From contig JAAXVQ010000042.1 of NCBI GenBank assembly GCA_013335425.1, forward strand, positions 1 through 10,158: 10,158 nt of DNA, in the 5' to 3' direction. A program made the translations under genes and the position numbers. The number at the start of each line of letters is the position of its first letter. Position 1 is the stretch's first letter. Below are positions 4,390 to 10,158 of this stretch, in pieces. The DNA is from Candidatus Firestoneibacteriota bacterium. GTDB lineage: Bacteria; Oederibacteriota; JAAXVQ01. Under the pieces are notes generated by a model. That model saw only the letters and a program-made list of their open reading frames with translations, was not told the DNA's origin and ran no database searches.

Positions 4390-7300
4390 TTAGGCCGATT
4401 GCCGGTAATTCGTAAATCGCCGGAAAGGCCTTCTGCCTGGTTGATCCGGCATCTCGATCCCGAAGCGGATTAGTTGTTTTATCACCGTTTTTTGCAAAAC
4501 CTGGTTATCCGGCAAGGGTAAAACCAGTGGCATCCCGGATAAATCGTTAAGGATTATTTTTTTAAAACCGGAGAATTTGAAATCTTGCAATAATCGCAAA
4601 CGTGCATTTATTTCCTCAATATCGGCCGGTAAGCGTTCTTTTTGTCCTGCCCAAGGACTCAGCAAGGTTGAGTAGCTTGCGGTTAACAGGTGGTTGGGGG
4701 ACGTTTCGTTTTGGCTGCCGATCACTTTCCCGAGGACCAACGCGCCCTCACGTCGGAAGTCCGCGACGGCTTGATGACCCGCGATTTTGGTTTTCCATAG
4801 CGCTTCCGGTTGGCCCAAGAAAGCCATGGTTGCAAAGGCAACCCGGTCCCAAACATTTGGCTGGAAACGTTGCCGGCCGCTGAAGAGAATGACGCTTTCA
4901 ATAAGACGGCCGATCCAGACTTGCCTGGCGGAACGATTCTCAGCCCGCGCATATGCCTTGAGCAACGCAACCGGCAGGTACACGGTAGGGGTGTTCAAAT
5001 CCAGGTATTTGCCGGTCAGCAGCCGCATTAAGAAAGAGAAAGTGCCGAGCTGCGGATCGTACGCCACCCGGAATTCCTGCGCCGTACTTCTTTCCCCCAG
5101 GGACGGAGCCAACATCCGGTAATTGTCCAACTCAAAATACTTTTGCATGGTTTGGTTGAGCAATATACGCAAACTTTCGTTTTTAAACAGCGGATTTTCC
5201 AAGGTCGTGATGCAGGCGGCGCCTGGTCTTAAGTCCAGCTTGAAGGGAATGAACTTAAATTTGGGCGGGTTCGGGACTTGTCTAAAACCATGGCCGGCAT
5301 TGACCGGCCCGGTTTTGGCCCCCCCAAGGTTGTCAGGGGTGTTTTTCCTCATGAAAGAAAAAAGCTCCGTGCGGTGCCGCTGCCAAGGCCCGTCGAGGGG
5401 GTACCGGGAAGACATGCCGAAATAAATATTCGGGTCCAGCAGGAGGCGCATTTGCTCCCACTGGGCGGAATCAATCGCGACAGTTTCGTCTCCCGTCCGT
5501 TTGCGGGAATCCGCCGGGTGGTAGGAATGCAATTCGAAAATGGCGTCCACGGATTTTGCCGTGAGCAGCGCGTTTTCAGTGCCGACATTCCATGGCAAAT
5601 TGGCTCCGACAATAATAACCGGCGTTTTGGAGTCGATGCCCAGCAGCCTGCGGAATCGGTCGTCGGCCACCTCCCGAACCGAAAGTTTCCGGACGCCGTG
5701 CTGTTTCAAAATGGTTTCATCATATCCAGCCGAAAATGCGTCCGTGGCAATAACCCGGACATTGGGCAGCGCCCGGCGCAACCCCAAAGACATATCGCCG
5801 TTGCCGGCCGCAACTTCAACAAGCACCGGCGTCCGACCCGTGTGCTCATGCAACCGGGAAATTTCGGGAGTCAGTACCTGCCGTGCGAATTCCCGGGTCG
5901 CTTCCGTGGTCCAGAGTTGGTTCCGCAGCGTTAAGGCGCTCAGGTGTCCCAAACGCTCGGGGCTCAATTTTCGCAGCCAAGGCGAGGGCGGGAGTTCACC
6001 CTTGAGGTAGGTTTGCAGCGAACGCAGAAAGGCTGCTTTTTCCTCGAGCCCGGCACCCTGCAACAGGATTTCCAGCCGTGTTTTCCAGGCCGCCGGAGTT
6101 TTGGGCTGGGCGCTGGTTTCGAACTCAGTCACGGCACTTTGGTTTCGGCTAAGGGCGACCGCGGTGGCCTGCAACCATGTTTCCGCGGCGGCAGCCGTCA
6201 GGGGGAATATTTCGTTTTGGGGCAATACGAACTCTGGGGCGCGTTTCCCGGCGTTTGTTTTTCCATGCAGCCATCCGCTGGCCAAAATAATGCCCGCCAG
6301 AGCGGCCAAGCCTATTCCCGCCGGTGCCAACCAGTTCAAACTCACGGCCAAAACCAGCAGGGTGGGGAAAACAAGCGTGGCCCAGGAAGCTCTCCGGGTG
6401 GCCGCTCCGGCGTTTGCCAACCGTTCCTGAAAGTTTTCGGGAACTTGGCCGTAAACACCCAAGATCAAGTGCCCGAGGTAAAAGGCGGCCACCACCACGG
6501 CCCCCGGTCCCAGCAGGTGAAAGCCCGCGCCTAGGATGCCCCAGGAGGCTCCGGCCTGCGTGAAGAAACTGTTGAAGAAATAGAGCGCCAGATAGCCTGC
6601 AGCGCCCATTGCGCCCTCGATGCGGCCGGCCCAGACCGGGGAGACACCCAGGTTTTCCCAAAATTTAAAGGCACCATTGGTTTTTTTCAAAATTCCTTCA
6701 AAGCTATTAACTCGGTTGTAGGAAAACAGTTCCGCATTATGCATCATGAGGATGCCTTCATCCGGATAAGCCGACGCCATTCCGAACCAAGCTCCTGAAT
6801 TCAAGGGCTTGCGGTTTTCCGTCCACAACTTGGGGTTGGGGACAGCGTGCTCATCACCGCTGCGTTTCGCTGTATCCATAAAATACATGGCGTCAACATC
6901 GGTCGCCTGCAGGAGATCACTCTCGACGCCTCTGTCGTGTGGAAGGTACGCACCGATTACAATAACAGGAACATCTTTCGTGAGATGAAGTTTTTGGCGA
7001 TAGGAACCGTCGGCTATTTCTTTGGAGGATAATTTTGTGATCTGGCGTTTTTTCCAAACCGAGGTATCGTAAAGGCTGTCCGAGGCGTCGGTGGTATAAA
7101 TAGTGGTATCGGGCAACGCTTGTTTCAAGCCGTAAGACAGATCGCCATAACCGGCCGCCACCTCAATGATGACAGGCAGTTTGCCTGAAGCGTTTAACAG
7201 GAAGGATATCTTCGGTTTTAAAACCTCTTCCGCCAATTCATGGATGGCTTCCTGGGTCAAGAGCTGGTAGCGTAGACATAAAATATAAAAACAATCCAAT

Positions 7301-10158
7301 AAAGGCGGGTTGATTTTTTGTAACCAAGCCGCTGGTGGGAGATTGTCGTCTAAATAGCAGTTTACAGCTTTCAAAAAACTGACCTGTTCCTCGTGGCCTG
7401 AGTAGCTTAATATGTTTCGCAGGTATGTTTGCCACTGGTCCACGGTCCTTACTGGCTGTTCAATACCCGAAATATCAGCGCCGGTAGAAGTGGCTTTATC
7501 CCGACGTTGAAATAACTTGGAGGCCACATCCGTCAGTAAAAGTTCCACATTTTCAACAGGTGCAGCCGGTCTCAGCGGCGGTTCATCCAGTTTTTTCACG
7601 CCGTCCGAACCCGCGGATGCTGCCGCACCCTCATTTTCCAACAAATTTTGGACCTGCCAGGTTTGCACCTCGCCGTTTTTCATTCCGAAAGTAAATGAAC
7701 GAAGCGCCAAAGAGTAGTACAGCGATTTAAAGGGGATATCAGGCGCCGGATAGGTTACGGGTTTGTCGGGGTTTTCCGGGTCAATGACTTTTATTTCCTT
7801 GGAAGTATAGAGGACGATCCGGTCTCCTTCCACCGAGGTTGTCAACCGTTCATGTAGTTCTTCTTTGGGCCGGGTAAACGTGTTGATCACTTCGCCCTTT
7901 AAGTAATCGAATATTGCAAATTTCACAGGGCTGTCGTTTGGCAGCCGGAAGCCGTCCTCGTCGAAATCATCGTATTGAATCACCATCCTGTTTCCCCTTA
8001 AAGGATGGAAGGTTTTTAAATGTTTTATTGGCCAGGAGCGGATTTCCTGTGGGTCTTGGAGATTCTGTATTTTTAAATCGCCATAATCGTCGTTTAACAG
8101 ATAGTGGCCATCCCAGGAAAGCAAATAGTCATTTACGGTTTTAGTAATTTTTAATTGGGAAAGCTCGCTTTTTCTTTCCAAATCCCATACCCAGCTCGAA
8201 TCGTCGTATGAAAGAAAAATGGTTTTACCATCTCCTGAAACCTTAAGCCGGCTTGCCCTGCGGGGGAGGGTGAATTTCAGTTGTCGGGTTTTTAAATCCA
8301 AGAATTCGATTTTGTCTTCCCAGGTGGTGCTCAAAGCCATGGTTTGGCCATCGGGCAGCAAGGTAAAGTCGGGTTCGTCATTGAGACCGGTTTTAAACGT
8401 GTGCGAGAAGATCAGGTGCGATTCACGGTTGATCGCCAATTGTTGATCCGGATCCAGTATCTTTTGCCGGGCCAGTTCCTTGATTTGCCCCTGGAGCCAG
8501 TTGCGGCGTCCGGTATCATTGCTTTGGCTATAAATTTCCAGCATTTCCTTAAGCAAGGCGGTCAGACGCTGCGGCGGCAAAGATTTCGCCACCGAAAGCG
8601 GGTTTTGTCCCGTATTCCAGTGTGCCAGCAAATGTCTTCTGACTTGGTTGAAATAATCGGAATCATAAGGAGAACCGGCGCTACCTTCCAGAAAAGGAGC
8701 CATGGTGGATTGGGAGGGGATGGCGCCGTCAACCAGCACGGTTCGGATGGAATCGGCTTCACTGATCTGGGGATATGAAACGGAGGTCACGTCATCCGGC
8801 AGTTTATGCTGGAAGTAGGACAAGTAGGTTCCGTAGAGCTGGACCGGCGGGGTGTGGTTGAGTTTACGCAGGCCCTGCGGGACATAATTTCGGAGTCTGA
8901 ACCCTTCCGCCGGTTTTTTGCTCGTAATTACATTCCAAGCTTCCGGGCTTAAAAAAGGAATAACCAAATGAATGGTCCGGAGTTTGTGGTCATGCGGGGA
9001 CTGTACTCTGCCCAGAACGTCAATTTCAATCTGCCGTCCGGTATAGGCGGCGTCATCGAGGATCAGTAGGTGTTCCGGCGCGAGAATGCCGTTCTCGGCG
9101 GCGTAAATGATTGCTTCGGGTTTGGGCAGGCCCATTTCCCGGGCAAGGTGGTAGACCCAATCATTGCTCCGGCCGCGGCGGTATAGCATGACGGAAAATT
9201 TTTGATTGGGTTCTTGCGCAAGAGTGGCTTTGAAAGCGTCGATCGAAGCCCGCAGGGCGTCTTCGAAAGCTTCCTGGTCAATATAACTCTGTTTCAACTC
9301 CTTGATTAAAAATTGCGACCAGGAGCGCAATCTGGGGGTGTGCGCCTGCACGAAGGCTTCGGCTTTATTTTCATCAATTTTTAAATCCAACAACGGCCGG
9401 GGCGTGATATGGTCGAGAGGTTGATCGGCGCTGATCAGGAACGTTTTGAAGATGGCGCGACGCGAGGCCTCCGACATCCGGAAACCCGGAATACCCGGTC
9501 GGCTTTCCATGTCACGGATGGCTTTTTCAATGGACCAAAGCCGCTCGCTCAAACCAAACAGGTTCCGGTAGTTGCCTGGGGCCAATATTTTTTTAAGGTC
9601 TTCTGGTTTCTTCAAACCGGTGGCTTGGCGGATCATGGCCCGCGCCTTGTTGAGGTTTAAGTTTCCTTCCGCTTGCCTTAACCGCTGGCGTTCTATTGCC
9701 AGGGCGTTCAGCAACTGCCCGGTCTCGGAATAGCTCGTCATGTCTAAGCTGCGGCAAGCGGCCACTTCCAGCACCGGCGCGTCATTGCCCCGGGCTTCGA
9801 AGGAATCACCTAAAAACAGATTGGCGCCGGATTTTTTAACTGCGTCGGCTTTGGTGGCCGCGGTTAGGGCCACTTCACCGCTGCGGCGGTCAATCATCAA
9901 CGCGAAATGCATCCCTTGGCGTTCGAGCGCTTGCAACAGGGATGCTGCTTGGCGTTCGAAATCACGGGAAATAGCCAGATCGATCTTGCTGCCCAAAGAC
10001 TTGCAGCCAATCCCCAATTCGCCGGCAACCCGCACAATCATTTCAAGTTCTTCAGGTGCAAATTCCTTCACGGCGCCTACGAAGGTTTTTGTTTCCGGGT
10101 GGTAGATAAATTCACCCGCGCCATTGTGGGTATAAAGCGTAACCCGGCTTAATTGCGC
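4390..10158 (-). CDS. giant mosaic protein: HAD / PRTase-like / WD40-like / MTase / TM / MTase (N-terminus outside window)
   Basis: The frame is uninterrupted for at least 1922 codons. A GTG at 10071 is in frame, but 29 more sense codons continue to the edge with fitting protein sequence, so the true start lies outside. Numbering from that GTG: about 1-110 is the C-terminal half of a HAD-type phosphatase (Lys74; GDSFEARGNDAP, 88-99). About 255-400 is a phosphoribosyltransferase-like domain with the PRPP-loop signature LLILDDAAYTGRQ (335-347). About 551-808 has repeated beta-rich units (LLPDGQTMALS, VSGDGKTIFLS, VWDLERK, GEVQTWQ) like a WD40/YVTN propeller. About 880-1117 is a class I SAM methyltransferase-like module (IIEVAAGYGD, acidic Asp995). 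1152-1268 holds four or five membrane helices. About 1329-1572 is a second methyltransferase module (LVEVAAGNGD, Asp1444). About 1600-1893 is unrecognised and ends in a basic tail. No function is proven. The style fits Omnitrophota giant proteins, from memory. Membrane anchoring is likely. Confidence 0.93.
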   Translation of the reverse strand, partial: AQLSRVTLYTHNGAGEFIYHPETKTFVGAVKEFAPEELEMIVRVAGELGIGCKSLGSKIDLAISRDFERQAASLLQALERQGMHFALMIDRRSGEVALTAATKADAVKKSGANLFLGDSFEARGNDAPVLEVAACRSLDMTSYSETGQLLNALAIERQRLRQAEGNLNLNKARAMIRQATGLKKPEDLKKILAPGNYRNLFGLSERLWSIEKAIRDMESRPGIPGFRMSEASRRAIFKTFLISADQPLDHITPRPLLDLKIDENKAEAFVQAHTPRLRSWSQFLIKELKQSYIDQEAFEDALRASIDAFKATLAQEPNQKFSVMLYRRGRSNDWVYHLAREMGLPKPEAIIYAAENGILAPEHLLILDDAAYTGRQIEIDVLGRVQSPHDHKLRTIHLVIPFLSPEAWNVITSKKPAEGFRLRNYVPQGLRKLNHTPPVQLYGTYLSYFQHKLPDDVTSVSYPQISEADSIRTVLVDGAIPSQSTMAPFLEGSAGSPYDSDYFNQVRRHLLAHWNTGQNPLSVAKSLPPQRLTALLKEMLEIYSQSNDTGRRNWLQGQIKELARQKILDPDQQLAINRESHLIFSHTFKTGLNDEPDFTLLPDGQTMALSTTWEDKIEFLDLKTRQLKFTLPRRASRLKVSGDGKTIFLSYDDSSWVWDLERKSELSQLKITKTVNDYLLSWDGHYLLNDDYGDLKIQNLQDPQEIRSWPIKHLKTFHPLRGNRMVIQYDDFDEDGFRLPNDSPVKFAIFDYLKGEVINTFTRPKEELHERLTTSVEGDRIVLYTSKEIKVIDPENPDKPVTYPAPDIPFKSLYYSLALRSFTFGMKNGEVQTWQVQNLLENEGAAASAGSDGVKKLDEPPLRPAAPVENVELLLTDVASKLFQRRDKATSTGADISGIEQPVRTVDQWQTYLRNILSYSGHEEQVSFLKAVNCYLDDNLPPAAWLQKINPPLLDCFYILCLRYQLLTQEAIHELAEEVLKPKISFLLNASGKLPVIIEVAAGYGDLSYGLKQALPDTTIYTTDASDSLYDTSVWKKRQITKLSSKEIADGSYRQKLHLTKDVPVIVIGAYLPHDRGVESDLLQATDVDAMYFMDTAKRSGDEHAVPNPKLWTENRKPLNSGAWFGMASAYPDEGILMMHNAELFSYNRVNSFEGILKKTNGAFKFWENLGVSPVWAGRIEGAMGAAGYLALYFFNSFFTQAGASWGILGAGFHLLGPGAVVVAAFYLGHLILGVYGQVPENFQERLANAGAATRRASWATLVFPTLLVLAVSLNWLAPAGIGLAALAGIILASGWLHGKTNAGKRAPEFVLPQNEIFPLTAAAAETWLQATAVALSRNQSAVTEFETSAQPKTPAAWKTRLEILLQGAGLEEKAAFLRSLQTYLKGELPPSPWLRKLSPERLGHLSALTLRNQLWTTEATREFARQVLTPEISRLHEHTGRTPVLVEVAAGNGDMSLGLRRALPNVRVIATDAFSAGYDETILKQHGVRKLSVREVADDRFRRLLGIDSKTPVIIVGANLPWNVGTENALLTAKSVDAIFELHSYHPADSRKRTGDETVAIDSAQWEQMRLLLDPNIYFGMSSRYPLDGPWQRHRTELFSFMRKNTPDNLGGAKTGPVNAGHGFRQVPNPPKFKFIPFKLDLRPGAACITTLENPLFKNESLRILLNQTMQKYFELDNYRMLAPSLGERSTAQEFRVAYDPQLGTFSFLMRLLTGKYLDLNTPTVYLPVALLKAYARAENRSARQVWIGRLIESVILFSGRQRFQPNVWDRVAFATMAFLGQPEALWKTKIAGHQAVADFRREGALVLGKVIGSQNETSPNHLLTASYSTLLSPWAGQKERLPADIEEINARLRLLQDFKFSGFKKIILNDLSGMPLVLPLPDNQVLQKTVIKQLIRFGIEMPDQPGRRPFRRFTNYRQSA
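5356..6087 (-). repeat. methyltransferase-like module, copy B
   Basis: Residues 1329-1572 of the giant protein, the downstream copy of the module at 6721-7434. It keeps the presumed SAM loop (LVEVAAGNGDMS) and the acidic end of strand 2 (ATDAF), plus VIIVGANLP, SVDAIFEL, KRTGDE and YFGMSSRYP. Both copies keep the glycine loop and acidic residue, so neither looks like a plainly dead duplicate. The DNA is not alike enough to suggest a recent duplication. Confidence 0.8.
6268..6618 (-). other. membrane-spanning region of the giant protein, four or five helices
   Basis: Residues 1152-1268 contain hydrophobic stretches near 1152-1170, 1187-1207 (with a short hydrophobic run before it at 1176-1187), 1229-1249 and 1251-1268. 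A charged loop (PENFQERLANAGAATRR, 1211-1227) separates the two halves and would be cytoplasmic by the positive-inside rule. With four helices both methyltransferase copies face the same side; with five they would not. The count cannot be settled by eye. Confidence 0.7.
6721..7434 (-). repeat. methyltransferase-like module, copy A
   Basis: Residues 880-1117 (numbered from the GTG at 10071) of the giant protein. A helical lead (WQTYLRNIL to EEVLKPKI) is followed by a Rossmann-like core with IIEVAAGYGDLS, TTDAS, VIVIGAYLP and DVDAMYF, then KRSGDE and WFGMASAYP. It aligns with copy B without a gap from W880 to about D1060 at a constant offset of 449 residues. After a six-residue insertion in B the offset is 455 to the end. 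By eye about 45 of 107 positions are identical across the core. Confidence 0.8.

Noticed and set aside
5278..5934. 218-codon plus-strand frame opposite the giant gene
   Set aside because: Lies inside the strongly supported methyltransferase copy B on the other strand; composition rich in Arg, Pro and Gly typical of a shadow frame.
5944..6534. 196-codon plus-strand frame opposite the giant gene
   Set aside because: Antisense to the membrane region and the helical lead of copy B; Gly/Gln/Arg-rich low-quality sequence without motifs.
1..10158. CRISPR array, tRNA, rRNA, insertion sequence or attachment site
   Set aside because: No regularly spaced repeats, cloverleaf, rRNA-like sequence, transposase motifs or flanking terminal repeats were seen on either strand.

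Overview
The window looks like a chromosomal fragment of about 50% GC from an uncultivated anaerobic or microaerophilic bacterium. My best guess is the Omnitrophota (former OP3) or a related PVC-side lineage. The main reason is the very large mosaic open frame on the minus strand (4390 to the right edge). It joins a HAD-like phosphatase half, a phosphoribosyltransferase-like domain, a WD40-like propeller and two copies of a methyltransferase module around a membrane region. Giant patchwork proteins of this kind are, from memory, a feature of Omnitrophota genomes. The lineage call is an inference and was not checked against a database.

Layout, left to right. 1-441 (+): the 3' end of a GT4 glycosyltransferase. 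442-579: a short AT-rich spacer with a plausible promoter and a hairpin. 580-1443 (+): a protein with an N-terminal ferredoxin-type domain that seems to carry one complete [4Fe-4S] motif and one three-cysteine motif. 1442-1482: a shared hairpin between convergent genes. 1508-2659 (-): a nitronate monooxygenase-family flavoprotein with a TTG start. 2660-3270: 611 bases without a convincing protein gene, holding the promoter of the flavoprotein gene, a strong minus-strand intrinsic terminator, and evidence for a small RNA of about 234 nt on the minus strand. 3271-3786 (+): a small protein resembling a bacterial eRF1/Pelota-like family without a GGQ loop. 3800-3838: a perfect 13-bp inverted repeat. 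3922-4365 (+): a ferritin-like four-helix diiron protein. 4390-10158 (-): the giant protein gene, open through the right edge.

How the genes relate. The iron-sulfur protein, the FMN oxidase and the ferritin-like protein suggest redox and iron or oxygen handling. Each has its own control signals and they do not form one operon. The giant gene converges on the ferritin-like gene with only 24 bases between their stops. The two items most worth following are the giant HAD-PRTase-propeller-MTase-membrane-MTase protein and the unassigned minus-strand RNA, whose predicted promoter, closing stem and terminator are mutually consistent.
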